From CBDDEH01 sp965226865 (GTDB lineage: Bacteria; Chloroflexota; Dehalococcoidia; Lucifugimonadales; JAGWBF01), in contig CBDDEH010000004.1 of assembly GCA_965226865.1 (NCBI GenBank), forward strand, positions 1,674,001 to 1,738,000: 64,000 nt of DNA. Direction: 5' to 3'. The notes beneath the pieces were generated by a model. The model did not search any database and was not told where the DNA came from. It saw nothing but the letters and a program-made list of their open reading frames with translations. This document shows, piece after piece, positions 8,544 to 16,853 of this stretch. Both the position numbers and the translations under genes were made by a program. The stretch's first letter is position 1. Each line of letters opens with the position of its first letter.

Positions 8544-8814
8544 GAGGCCGTGCTAGGCGGGGAGCTAGCGGTGCCCTGTACCCGCAATCCGCTATAGCGG
8601 GGCTGAATTCCTCTCTGAGGCGTGGCTTTTGTGCCTCTGAACTCGCCGGATGGTGTTGAGAGCCGGGTCCCGCGCATCGGAGGACTGTGAACCCCGCCAG
8701 GTCCGGAAGGAAGCAACGGTAAACAGACCCCTTCGGGTGCCGTGGGTAAGCCTGGTTTGAGCCGTCAAGTGAGGCAAGCGCGAAGGCCTTCGTCGATGAG
8801 GGGTGCGCGGTCTC
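8544..8814 (+). ncRNA. ffs: Signal recognition particle RNA, large (Bacillus-type) form
   Basis: The strongly conserved 5' domain CCGTGCTAGGCGGGGAGCTA with GGTGCCCTGTACCCGCAATC identifies the Alu-containing large SRP RNA. The S-domain core CCAGGTCCGGAAGGAAGCA lies at 8697-8715. The ends close by GAGGCCGTGC (8544-8553) pairing with GCGCGGTCTC (8805-8814), giving 271 nt. The RNA joins Ffh to target signal-peptide proteins to the membrane. A good promoter lies directly upstream. Confidence 0.95.
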
Positions 8815-8841
8815 TATGACATGGAAATCGATACTGGCTAA

Positions 8842-9723
8842 ATGAGCAAGTCCCCCAGCATCTCCCCATCCACCAAACCTCGACGGCAAACGGCCAAACG
8901 GCAGTCATCCCCCAGGGTGCACAAGAAGGCCCTGGGGCAGAACTTCCTGGTAGACCATTCGTTTCTAGGACCGGTCCTTTCCGCAGCCGAGATCTCCACT
9001 GACGATACTGTTCTGGAAATCGGTCCAGGACTCGGTGCGCTGACCAGGAGGCTCGTCGAGCTGGCGAAGCAGGTAATCGCCGTTGAGATAGATCCGCGTC
9101 TGGCGGCAACCTTGTCTCGCAAGATGGGTAACCCACCGAACTTGCAAGTTATTAACGCCGATGCCCGATCCGCCGATCTGAGTGAGACCCTCGAAGGAGC
9201 CGGTGGATACAAGCTGGTCGCCAATCTGCCCTATTACGCCGCCAACCCGATCCTTCGCCGGTTTCTGGAAACGGAGGAGCGAAAACCGTCCCTTCTGGTG
9301 GTCATGGTTCAGAAAGAAGTGGCCGAGAGCATGGTGGCAAAGCCTGGGGCGATGGGCCTTCTTTCAGTGGCAATCCAGGTATATGGAAAACCTCGTATAA
9401 TTTGCGATGTGCCCCCCCAGGCCTTTGATCCACCGCCCAAGGTCAATTCGGCTATAGTAAAAATCGACATCCACCAGAAGCCCACAGTCCGAAGGGAAGA
9501 TGCCAAAGGGTTCTTTGATGTGGTGCGTGCGGGTTTTGCCGCTCCGCGCAAGCAACTCCGTAACTCCTTGGGCCTGGGCTTAAGAGTTGGCTCGAAGGAC
9601 GCCCAAAGCCTTCTCGAAAGAGTCTCGATTGACCCCAAGCTGAGACCCGAGGATCTGAGTCTCGAGGAATGGCAGGATCTCTATCACGCTGTTGAAGGCC
9701 GGGTAGGGGTCAGAGAGAAATAG
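8842..9723 (+). CDS. rsmA: 16S rRNA dimethyladenosine transferase
   Basis: This SAM-dependent enzyme dimethylates two adjacent adenines near the 3' end of 16S rRNA during 30S maturation. KALGQNFLVD is the family's N-terminal mark. VLEIGPGLGALTRRL is the SAM-binding motif I, and NLPYYAANPILRRFL holds the catalytic NLPY. The late motif VPPQAFDPPPKVNSAIV is present. The 293-residue length is normal, with a ~25-residue basic N-terminal tail. ispE follows after 2 bases, so the two are co-transcribed. Confidence 0.95.
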   Translation: MSKSPSISPSTKPRRQTAKRQSSPRVHKKALGQNFLVDHSFLGPVLSAAEISTDDTVLEIGPGLGALTRRLVELAKQVIAVEIDPRLAATLSRKMGNPPNLQVINADARSADLSETLEGAGGYKLVANLPYYAANPILRRFLETEERKPSLLVVMVQKEVAESMVAKPGAMGLLSVAIQVYGKPRIICDVPPQAFDPPPKVNSAIVKIDIHQKPTVRREDAKGFFDVVRAGFAAPRKQLRNSLGLGLRVGSKDAQSLLERVSIDPKLRPEDLSLEEWQDLYHAVEGRVGVREK

Positions 9724-9725
9724 TC

Positions 9726-10625
9726 TTGGAAACCAAAGCATACGCCAAGATAAACCTCACCCTCGAAGTCCTGGGCCGCAGACCGGACGGGTATCATGAA
9801 ATCCGAACCGTGCTCCAGACAATAGACATGGCCGATAAGCTTGCGCTCGAACTGGGTTCCCGGCTATCGGTGAATTCTTCCCTAGAAGAGCTAGATGGCG
9901 AGGATAATCTAGTGTGGAGAGCCGCTACGTCAATACGTAACGCTTCTGGCACAGACCAAGGGGCAGAGATATATCTGGAAAAACATATACCGGTTGGGAT
10001 GGGCCTGGGTGGAGGCAGTAGCGATGCGGCAGCTACCCTTCACGCCCTCAACGTCCTTTGGGGGCTAAACCTGGGTGATTCGGACCTTCAGTCCATCGCC
10101 GCTCAATTGGGTTCCGATGCTCCCTTCTTTCTGAATGGGGGAACGGCGGTTGCCGAGGGACATGGGGAACTGGTGACCATTCTGCCGCCTATACCGGAAA
10201 AATGGCTGGTGCTACTGTGCCCCATACCTGCCCCTGCGGATGACTCTGGGGTCCCTACAAAGACGGCACGCCTGTATTCCCACATAACCGAGGATCATTA
10301 CACCGATGGCGCACGCACCAGGCTATTGGCCGAGTCGATCGAGAATGAACGGGTTTCGGAAGAGCTTTTGTTCAACGTGTTTGAAAAAGTGGCGCCTTCC
10401 GCTTTCGATGGATTCAAGGAGGCCTACGATAGCTTCGCGCAGGCGGGCGCCGGATCGGTCCATCTGTCCGGCACTGGGCCATCTCTTTATACCTTCGTGT
10501 CAAGCAAAGAGGAAACTGGACCAATACTAAATGCCTTGAACAAAATGGGGTTTAAGGCGTACGGTGTGAGTACAATTCAACCCGAACCATTTGTCCTGGA
10601 CCAGCAAGAACTGAAGTTACACTAG
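9726..10625 (+). CDS. ispE: 4-diphosphocytidyl-2-C-methyl-D-erythritol kinase
   Basis: This GHMP kinase of the MEP isoprenoid pathway phosphorylates the 2-OH of CDP-ME. The start is TTG 9726, only 2 bases after the rsmA stop; AKINLTLEVLGRRPDGYHEI follows at once, as in the family. The ATP-binding motif is PVGMGLGGGSSDAAATLHAL (residues ~92-111). The C-terminal GHMP region (HLSGTGPSLYTFVSS) is complete. Length is 299 residues. Pairing of rsmA with ispE is common in bacteria. lgt follows after 9 bases. Confidence 0.95.
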   Translation: METKAYAKINLTLEVLGRRPDGYHEIRTVLQTIDMADKLALELGSRLSVNSSLEELDGEDNLVWRAATSIRNASGTDQGAEIYLEKHIPVGMGLGGGSSDAAATLHALNVLWGLNLGDSDLQSIAAQLGSDAPFFLNGGTAVAEGHGELVTILPPIPEKWLVLLCPIPAPADDSGVPTKTARLYSHITEDHYTDGARTRLLAESIENERVSEELLFNVFEKVAPSAFDGFKEAYDSFAQAGAGSVHLSGTGPSLYTFVSSKEETGPILNALNKMGFKAYGVSTIQPEPFVLDQQELKLH

Positions 10626-10634
10626 GAGCATTCT

Positions 10635-11564
10635 ATGAACATACCCCTCTTGGCTATCGAGATCGGCATAGACCCCGATATGTTCGAAGTGGGTCCCTTT
10701 CTGCTGACCTGGCACGGATTCTTCACATTCATCGCGGTGGCACTGGCCGTCTATCTGGTAGGTAGATGGGCTAAGCAAGAGGGTATGGACATAGATGGCG
10801 TCTACTCGGTGGCCGTATGGGCGATTATCGGTGGCGTCATCGGGGCCAGGTTTATCCACGTCATAGACTTCTGGGACGAGTTCTACAAGGACGACCTTGT
10901 ACGCACTATCGAAGTTTGGAACGGCGGAATAGCCCTCTTCGGCGCCATCATAGGTGGCTTCATCGGAGGCGCAGGCTACATCGCGATCCGTAATAGCGAC
11001 AAATTCATGAATGGCTGGAACAAATTGTTCAGTTGGGCAAAACTGGACAGAGCTCCCCTACCCTCCATCACGGGGTTGGCGGACATAGCCGCCCCAGCTC
11101 TTCTGATATCCCAGACCATAGGCAGGGTCGGCGATATCATTAACGGCGAACACGTGGCAAAGGTCACGGACCTGGCCTGGGGTTTTGTCTATACACATGC
11201 CGGCAGCCCTAGCAATCAGGTACACGGCTTGGCGGCAAGCCATCCGGCCATAGCGTACGAGATGATTCTGAACGTGGTGATCCTGGGCATAATCTGGCCT
11301 CTTCGACATAGATTACGTCCAAGCGGGATGGTTTTCGTTGCGTATGCGGCCCTATATTCACTGGGGAGGTTCTTCGTCAGTTTCCTCCGTTCTGGGCCAC
11401 CGCCGATGGATGAGAAGTATTGGGGTACCGGGCTCAATGAAGCCCAGCTAATAGCTCTGGCGGTGATGGCGATAACCATACCGCTGCTCGTGTACAAAGC
11501 CCAGCTTGTGAAGCCCGCCCCCCCAATCCAGAAAAAGAAGGCCAAAGCCAGAGCTCAGAGCTGA
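10635..11564 (+). CDS. lgt: Prolipoprotein diacylglyceryl transferase
   Basis: This is an integral membrane enzyme that moves diacylglycerol from phosphatidylglycerol to the lipobox cysteine of prolipoproteins. Several hydrophobic spans are visible, for example FFTFIAVALAVYLVG and IALFGAIIGGFIGGAGYI. The signature GRVGDIINGEHVAK (residues ~163-176) matches the Lgt phospholipid-binding motif. GARFIHVIDFWDEF and YSLGRFFVSFLR are the flanking conserved segments. The C-terminus is Lys/Ala rich. It would serve the three lipoproteins encoded in this window. It is the last gene of the rsmA-ispE-lgt run. Confidence 0.93.
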   Translation: MNIPLLAIEIGIDPDMFEVGPFLLTWHGFFTFIAVALAVYLVGRWAKQEGMDIDGVYSVAVWAIIGGVIGARFIHVIDFWDEFYKDDLVRTIEVWNGGIALFGAIIGGFIGGAGYIAIRNSDKFMNGWNKLFSWAKLDRAPLPSITGLADIAAPALLISQTIGRVGDIINGEHVAKVTDLAWGFVYTHAGSPSNQVHGLAASHPAIAYEMILNVVILGIIWPLRHRLRPSGMVFVAYAALYSLGRFFVSFLRSGPPPMDEKYWGTGLNEAQLIALAVMAITIPLLVYKAQLVKPAPPIQKKKAKARAQS

Positions 11565-11581
11565 CGTTGCGGAACTGGCGC

Positions 11582-11610
11582 TTGCTACAAGGTTAAGCCC
11601 GTGATATCTT
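11582..11610 (+). promoter_or_regulatory. Promoter of tRNA-Pro
   Basis: TTGCTA, a 17-base spacer and TATCTT end 10 bases before the tRNA. Confidence 0.5.
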
Positions 11611-11620
11611 AAAATCGGGT

Positions 11621-11697
11621 CGGGGCGTGGCGCAGCCCGGTAGCGCACCTGCATGGGGTGCAGGGGGCCGCCAGTTCGAATCTGGCCGCCCCGACCA
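11621..11697 (+). tRNA. tRNA-Pro (anticodon GGG)
   Basis: A full cloverleaf is visible. The acceptor CGGGGCG pairs with CGCCCCG, the anticodon stem CCTGC/GCAGG encloses ATGGGGT (GGG anticodon, reading CCC), and the T-arm loop is GTTCGAATC. CCA is encoded. Length is 77 nt. From the end of the tRNA to 11924 I see nothing convincing. Confidence 0.95.
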
Positions 11698-11924
11698 TTT
11701 TCAACTTCAACCCCTAAACTTTCCGCAGGCGGTCTGTCTAACTGGCGAGACAGGCGGTCGTTGTTCGGCCCGAAATCCCACCCGGAAATGTCGTTGCAAA
11801 CTACTTGTGTTTCACGTCTTTGTGGCGGAGCTTGTCGAGGTGATCTTAGGGCTCGATGATAAGCCGCTGGCCATCCAGCCCCGTATGGAGACATGGATCG
11901 AAAGGTATGGGTAGAGATCGCTGG

Positions 11925-12170
11925 CTAAGCGACGAGTAGCCATTCTGCGTACGCGTCATGCCCTACTCGAAAGATGCCAAAGTTGCCGCGTCCAAAGGCT
12001 TCAATGGCCTTTTTGAGAACCTCGTTGGAACGCTTACCAAGAATCGTTTTTCCACCTCTGCTGATGGCCAAGTACTCGTCCCTATGTTCCTCTTCGAGAT
12101 ACTTGCCGTGCTGTTCGTAGAGACGGCGGTTTTCTTCGAGGTGTTGTCTTCCTTGTTACATGTTGACCAT
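11925..12170 (-). pseudogene. Small (~80-residue) Chloroflexi-type hypothetical protein with stop at codon 5
   Basis: ATG at 12170 has GGAGG 11 bases upstream and begins MVNM, then hits TAA at 12158-12156. The same frame continues to 11925 as a coherent protein (RQHLEENRRLYEQHGKYLEE, then EYLAISRGGKTILGKRSNEV and FGIFRVGHDAYAEWLLVA). I recall similar MVNM-starting proteins of this size in Chloroflexi, often near small protease-like genes. That recall is not checked here. The nonsense codon makes this copy inactive unless it is suppressed. The 264 bases between it and mogA hold no gene I can support. Confidence 0.5.
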
Positions 12171-12404
12171 TTCGAGTTAACCTCCCTGCTGCCTTTATAG
12201 CATACCGGGAAAACGTGTCAAGCAACAACCCAGGCAGTAAAGAAAACGTTCGTTTTCGTTACGGCTGCCGAGACCTCCTCGATTTTTCATCCCTCCTCCT
12301 GGCAGAGAGTGCTTCAGGCACGTATGCTTTTCTCAGTGCAGGCATACAAGTAGACGGCGGCTCTGAGTTCCGGCCGCCTTCGAAAGCTAATGCCAGCAGC
12401 GAGG

Positions 12405-12410
12405 TATAAT
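12405..12410 (+). promoter_or_regulatory. Possible -10 box for mogA
   Basis: A perfect TATAAT lies 24-30 bases before the mogA start. No convincing -35 hexamer lies at the right distance. Confidence 0.35.
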
Positions 12411-12434
12411 AAACGTTCCACAGTATGAAATTTC

Positions 12435-12980
12435 ATGAGTGCTAAGATTACCCGCAAGAAGATAATGTTTAAGCTAACCGTCCTGACCGTCAGCACCTCT
12501 GCCTTCCACGACAAGCGCGACGACACCAGCGGGAAGGCCATTCAGGAAATCTTGGCTCTGCCAGACTACGATTGCGTACACTACGAAATAGTTCCCGACG
12601 ACAAGCAGGCCATTGCCGATAGACTCGCCCACTGGGCCGATGTCGATGGGGTGGACCTGATAGTAACGACAGGCGGGACCGGCTTGACTCTCACGGACGT
12701 GACGCCTGAAGCCTGCCTCTCGGTCATAGACAGGGAGGTACCTGGCCTGGCCGAGGCGATGAGATACGAGACGGCGAAAACCACGCCGATGGCTATACTC
12801 AGCCGTTCTGTGGCAGGGACCAGGGGCAAGACCCTCATAGTGACTCTTCCCGGCAGTCCGAAGGGCGTGCGGGAATGTCTGGACGTGATATTACCGACGC
12901 TTCCACATGCTCTTGAGCTACTAAGGGGCGAGTCGACGGGCCACGATGTCCATGCGAAACACGCCGGTAAGACTGGCTAA
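12435..12980 (+). CDS. mogA: Molybdopterin adenylyltransferase-type protein
   Basis: A MoaB/Mog-fold protein of 181 residues, or 171 if ATG 12465 (MFKLTVLTVS) is used. The ribosome site does not decide between the two. Family motifs are VLTVSTSAFHDKRDDTSG near the start, LIVTTGGTGLTLTDVTPEA (the MPT-binding TGGTG) and LPGSPKGVRECLDVILPTL. In molybdenum cofactor synthesis these proteins adenylate molybdopterin before metal insertion. MoaB paralogs look alike, so the exact step is less sure than the family. trmD starts 35 bases downstream on the same strand. Confidence 0.85.
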   Translation: MSAKITRKKIMFKLTVLTVSTSAFHDKRDDTSGKAIQEILALPDYDCVHYEIVPDDKQAIADRLAHWADVDGVDLIVTTGGTGLTLTDVTPEACLSVIDREVPGLAEAMRYETAKTTPMAILSRSVAGTRGKTLIVTLPGSPKGVRECLDVILPTLPHALELLRGESTGHDVHAKHAGKTG

Positions 12981-13015
12981 AAGCGTCTATCACCCAGCCT
13001 GTTCCTGAGCAGATC

Positions 13016-13786
13016 ATGAATATCACCATCCTCACCCTCTTCCCGGACATGTTTCAGGGTCCCTTCAACCAGAGCATACTCAAAAAGGCCGTTGAAAAGG
13101 GACTGGTCAAAATTGACGTTAGAGACATCCGCGCTTATACCCATGATCAACACCACACGGCAGACGACTACCAGTACGGTGGCGGACCGGGCATGGTGAT
13201 GCGGCCTGAGCCTATCTTCGAAGGTGTGGGACATGTTCTAGCGTCGTATCCGGAAGAGGTTCGAGAAAAAGTCCCGGTAGTCCTGCTATCGCCACAAGGG
13301 AGGCTCTTCAATCAGCGTATTGCCGGAGAGATGGTTACCAAGCCGGGAATGGCCATCATCTGTGGCCACTACGATGGCGTGGATGAGCGAGTGCGGGAGA
13401 ATCTGGCCACCGACGACATCAGCGTTGGCGACTACGTGCTGACAGGCGGTGAGCTGGCCGCCATGCTGCTGGTGGATGCCGTCACCAGATTGATACCCGG
13501 CGTAGTGGGGACTTCGGAGAACGTTCAGGGTGATTCGATAACCTCGGGTGTTTTGCAACACCCGATTTACACTCGGCCACCGGCATTCGAAGGGTATGAG
13601 GTGCCCTCCGTATTGCTATCGGGCAATCATGCCGAGATAGCGCGATGGCGTGGACAGCAATCTCTGCTCAGGACACTAAAGCGACGACCCGACCTGCTGA
13701 AATTGGCCGAGCTCAGCGAGGAGGACCTGGATTTTTTACGGTCCCGCGGCTACGACCGGAGCCAGTTCGAAGCGTCCGAGAGCTAG
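13016..13786 (+). CDS. trmD: tRNA (guanine37-N1)-methyltransferase
   Basis: A SPOUT-class, knot-fold methyltransferase that makes m1G37 and prevents +1 frameshifting. Conserved segments include ITILTLFPDMFQGP at the start, YQYGGGPGMVMRPEPIF, the SAM-knot region CGHYDGVDERV and SVGDYVLTGGELAAM, then VVGTSENVQGDS. The 256-residue length is typical. rplS follows, as in the widespread trmD-rplS arrangement, but 72 bases away and with its own promoter. Confidence 0.96.
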   Translation: MNITILTLFPDMFQGPFNQSILKKAVEKGLVKIDVRDIRAYTHDQHHTADDYQYGGGPGMVMRPEPIFEGVGHVLASYPEEVREKVPVVLLSPQGRLFNQRIAGEMVTKPGMAIICGHYDGVDERVRENLATDDISVGDYVLTGGELAAMLLVDAVTRLIPGVVGTSENVQGDSITSGVLQHPIYTRPPAFEGYEVPSVLLSGNHAEIARWRGQQSLLRTLKRRPDLLKLAELSEEDLDFLRSRGYDRSQFEASES

Positions 13787-13793
13787 CTATCTA

Positions 13794-13822
13794 TTGATTC
13801 GGCGACCAGCCACATTTACAAT
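13794..13822 (+). promoter_or_regulatory. Promoter of rplS
   Basis: TTGATT, a 17-base spacer and TACAAT lie 37 bases before the rplS start. Confidence 0.55.
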
Positions 13823-13858
13823 AGACCGAAACGTATCGATCTCTAATTAAGGATAACC

Positions 13859-14320
13859 ATGGAAGCACATTCTCTTATCCCTACCACTCCGAACCCTAAG
13901 GTACAAGACTTCGGCCCTGGAGACACGGTCCGGGTCAACTTCCGAATACGAGAAGGCGACCGGGAGCGCGTACAGGCGTTTCAGGGCGTGGTGATCAAAA
14001 GACGCAAGGGAGGACCCGGCAGCACGTTTTGCGTGCGGAGGGTTACGGCCGGTATAGGTATTGAGCGAACTTTCCCTCTATTCTCACCTCTTATAGAGTC
14101 TGTGGAGATCATCCGTAAAGGGGCAGTGAGACGGGCTAAACTGTACTATCTACGGGGCCTTTCCGGAAAGGCAGCCCGTATTAAGGAAAAGACTCACCCC
14201 CCGGTAAAGGTCAAATCCAAAGCTCCACTTTCAACTCCGATGGCCAAGAAGGCTTCAAGCCCAACCAAGGCCGCAAAATCCAAGGCCTCAAAGTCGGGCG
14301 ACGAAACCTCCTCCCCCTAG
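13859..14320 (+). CDS. rplS: 50S ribosomal protein L19 with a lysine-rich tail
   Basis: The core, residues ~10-115, is standard L19 (FGPGDTVRVNFRIREGDRER, VQAFQGVVIKRR, GIGIERTFPLFSPLIESVEI, VRRAKLYYLRGLSGKAARIK). L19 sits at the 30S-50S interface. After it come about 38 extra residues rich in Lys, Ser, Pro and Ala (KKASSPTKAAKSKASKSG). Bacterial L19 is normally about 115 residues, so this tail is an addition, probably disordered and RNA-contacting. The start is ATG 13859 after the weak ribosome site AAGGA (13850-13854). Confidence 0.95.
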   Translation: MEAHSLIPTTPNPKVQDFGPGDTVRVNFRIREGDRERVQAFQGVVIKRRKGGPGSTFCVRRVTAGIGIERTFPLFSPLIESVEIIRKGAVRRAKLYYLRGLSGKAARIKEKTHPPVKVKSKAPLSTPMAKKASSPTKAAKSKASKSGDETSSP

Positions 14321-14368
14321 CAGACGACCTCTACGTCAGGGAATCCCCGGCTCGAGGGGAGGGCCCTT

Positions 14369-16801
14369 ATGAGATACGCTGAAGTGGCCGTTGACGCGCC
14401 CTTCGGTCATGATAGGACCCTTTCCTACAGCATCCCGCCCGAGCTGATCGTAGAGCCCGGCCAGTTGGTCTGGGTGCCTCTGGGCACCAGGCCGGTACAG
14501 GGCATGGTCTTCCAGCTTGTCGACCAACCACAGGTTGAAGTAACCAAAGACATAATAGCCCCGGTAGAGCCGTCTACGTTGGTTTCCTCTATAGGCCTTG
14601 ATCTCGCCCGCTGGATCAGCCGCTACTATCTGGCCTCTCTGTTTGAGTCGGCGGCCCTAATGCTACCACCGGGCTTCAAAGGTCGAGTCCGTTCTTATGT
14701 GCAGCCGATTCCTCCGCGATCAGACGCTTCCCAAGGGTTGAGACCCCGAGAACAGGACGCCCTGGAATTCTTGAAAGCCGATGGCGAATTGAGAGAGGCC
14801 GATCTGATAAAGGCTTTGGGAAGGGGCAGCCAATATGAAGTCCGCCGCTTACTCCAAAAAGGCCTCATATACCGGCGGTGGGAGCTGCCACGGCCCCGGG
14901 TTTCATATAAATACGACTCGTTTGTCCGCCTTCAAGCGTTAAGCGAACAGGCAGGACCAGCGGACCTGAAATCCGATAAACAGAAGGCTCTGTATAAGGC
15001 CTTGGCTTCCTCCAAGGAGCCTATCCCGGTAACCCTTGCCAACAAAGAGTTCGGCGCATCTGCCGTGAATGCCCTCGTGGACAAGGGACTGGCGGCACAG
15101 GAATGGGTGAGGGTTGACCGTAAGCCCGTGGTGCGACCCAGTCTGAACGCCACTGGGCCTGAAATAACGCTGACCGCTGCCCAAGACGAAGCGTTGAAAC
15201 GGGTCACCTCGGCCCTCGAAGACCAACGTCAGGGTGTGAAGCGCCAATTTCTGCTTCACGGCATAACCGGGAGCGGCAAGACCGAAGTGTATCTCCGAGC
15301 CCTGGAACGAAGCTTGAAGATGGGTAGACGGGGGATATTCCTGGTGCCTGAGATATCGCTCACACCTCAAACCGTGCACCGTCTTAAAGCCAGGTTCGGT
15401 GATGGAGTAGCGATAATGCACAGCCAGCTATCACCCGGAGAGCTGTTCGACCAGTGGTGGAAAATACGGGATGGTCATTACGACGTGGTGGTTGGACCAA
15501 GAAGCGCCTTGTTTGCGCCCGTTCCTGAGCTTGGCATTATCGTCATAGATGAAGAACACGAATGGACGTATAAGCAGCAGGACAAGGCCCCCCGCTATCA
15601 CACGCGGACCGCGGCCTTGAAGCTGGCAGATCTCTGGGGAGCTGTCGTGGTAATGGGAAGCGCCACACCCGACGTGGAGACCTACTTCAAGGCAGAAGCA
15701 GGTAGATACCAGCTTCTGGAGCTGCCGCAACGCATCTCGGTGCAATCAGATGGACCAAGAAGGTCTACCCCTGGACTGGCTAAGGTAGAGGTCCGCGACA
15801 TGCGGCAAGAGCTGAAGGAAGGTAACCGGAGCATAATAAGTCGCTCTCTGGCGGAAGCGGTCAAACAGAACTTAGACCGGGGAGAACAAACGCTATTGTT
15901 TCTGAACAGGCGCGGCTCTGCCACCTTCATCCAGTGCCGTGATTGCGGCTACGTGGTGGGCTGCCGAAGATGTTCGGCGGCCCTGACTTATCACGCCACA
16001 GACTCGCGTTTGGTCTGTCACCAATGTAACAGGCGCTCATCTCTGCCAAGGACGTGTCCTCAGTGTAAAAGTCCCAGAATCCGCTACCTGGGGTTCGGTA
16101 CCCAGCGGGTGGTTGACGAGTTGGGACAACTGGTGCCCGAAGCCACGGTACTGCGTTGGGACAGAGACACAGCCAGCGCGCACCAAGCTCACGAAAAGAT
16201 ACTGGACCGCTTCGTTCGAGGGGAAGCCCAGGTGTTGGTCGGCACTCAGATGATAGCCAAAGGGTTGCACGTACCAAATGTTACTCTAGTTGGTGTGATC
16301 CTGGCTGATATCGGAATAAACCTCCCCGACTTCCGGGCTGGTGAGCGCTCCTTCCAGCTCCTCTGTCAGGTAGCGGGGAGAGCGGGAAGGGGAATCGCTC
16401 CTGGACTGGTAATCATTCAAACCTACAGTCCCGACAACTTTGTTATTCAGGCCGCTGCCGGCCAGGACTACGGACTTTTCTATGGGAAGGAAATAGAGTT
16501 CCGCGGTGAGCAGGGGAATCCCCCGTTCAACCGCCTGATTCATATGGTGTACGTTCACACCAGCTTCCAGGCTTGCCAGCGGGAGGCCCAGCGGATGGGT
16601 CGAGTGCTGCGGCAGAAGGCCTACGCTTCGGGCCTCACGGACGTCGACGCGGTGGGGCCCGCCCCGGCTTATCCCAGCAGGGTACGAGGTCGCTACCGGT
16701 GGCATCTGATACTGCGTGGAAGAAACCTTCACGCCTTTGTCGAAGAGGTTCCCTTTCCCCAGGGCTGGACGATAGACATAGACCCCGTATCCGTGATGTA
16801 G
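14369..16801 (+). CDS. priA: Primosomal replication-restart helicase PriA
   Basis: An 810-residue protein with the PriA domain order. The N-terminal 3'-DNA-binding region (VDAPFGHDRTLSYSIPP) comes first, then a winged helix and helicase lobe 1 with Walker A GITGSGKTEVYLRAL and the DEEH box VIDEEHEWTYK. The zinc module contains paired cysteines (CRDCGYVVGCRRC, then CHQCNRRSSLPRTCPQC). Lobe 2 ends with FQLLCQVAGRAGRG. PriA reloads DnaB at stalled forks. Both ATPase and zinc motifs are intact. The ATG is preceded by GGGGAGGG. It is convergent with the MBL gene downstream. Confidence 0.96.
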   Translation: MRYAEVAVDAPFGHDRTLSYSIPPELIVEPGQLVWVPLGTRPVQGMVFQLVDQPQVEVTKDIIAPVEPSTLVSSIGLDLARWISRYYLASLFESAALMLPPGFKGRVRSYVQPIPPRSDASQGLRPREQDALEFLKADGELREADLIKALGRGSQYEVRRLLQKGLIYRRWELPRPRVSYKYDSFVRLQALSEQAGPADLKSDKQKALYKALASSKEPIPVTLANKEFGASAVNALVDKGLAAQEWVRVDRKPVVRPSLNATGPEITLTAAQDEALKRVTSALEDQRQGVKRQFLLHGITGSGKTEVYLRALERSLKMGRRGIFLVPEISLTPQTVHRLKARFGDGVAIMHSQLSPGELFDQWWKIRDGHYDVVVGPRSALFAPVPELGIIVIDEEHEWTYKQQDKAPRYHTRTAALKLADLWGAVVVMGSATPDVETYFKAEAGRYQLLELPQRISVQSDGPRRSTPGLAKVEVRDMRQELKEGNRSIISRSLAEAVKQNLDRGEQTLLFLNRRGSATFIQCRDCGYVVGCRRCSAALTYHATDSRLVCHQCNRRSSLPRTCPQCKSPRIRYLGFGTQRVVDELGQLVPEATVLRWDRDTASAHQAHEKILDRFVRGEAQVLVGTQMIAKGLHVPNVTLVGVILADIGINLPDFRAGERSFQLLCQVAGRAGRGIAPGLVIIQTYSPDNFVIQAAAGQDYGLFYGKEIEFRGEQGNPPFNRLIHMVYVHTSFQACQREAQRMGRVLRQKAYASGLTDVDAVGPAPAYPSRVRGRYRWHLILRGRNLHAFVEEVPFPQGWTIDIDPVSVM

Positions 16802-16853
16802 GCCGACGGTTCGTCCTTCCCCTGGAAGGCTCACCGGAGCAGGCGGATAGGAG

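Noticed and set aside
11627..11914. Open frame running through tRNA-Pro on the plus strand
   Set aside because: It begins inside the tRNA, has no ribosome site, and its composition is not protein-like apart from a short tail.
12215..12409. Small plus-strand frame upstream of mogA
   Set aside because: No ribosome site, no recognisable motif, and it contains the probable mogA -10 region.
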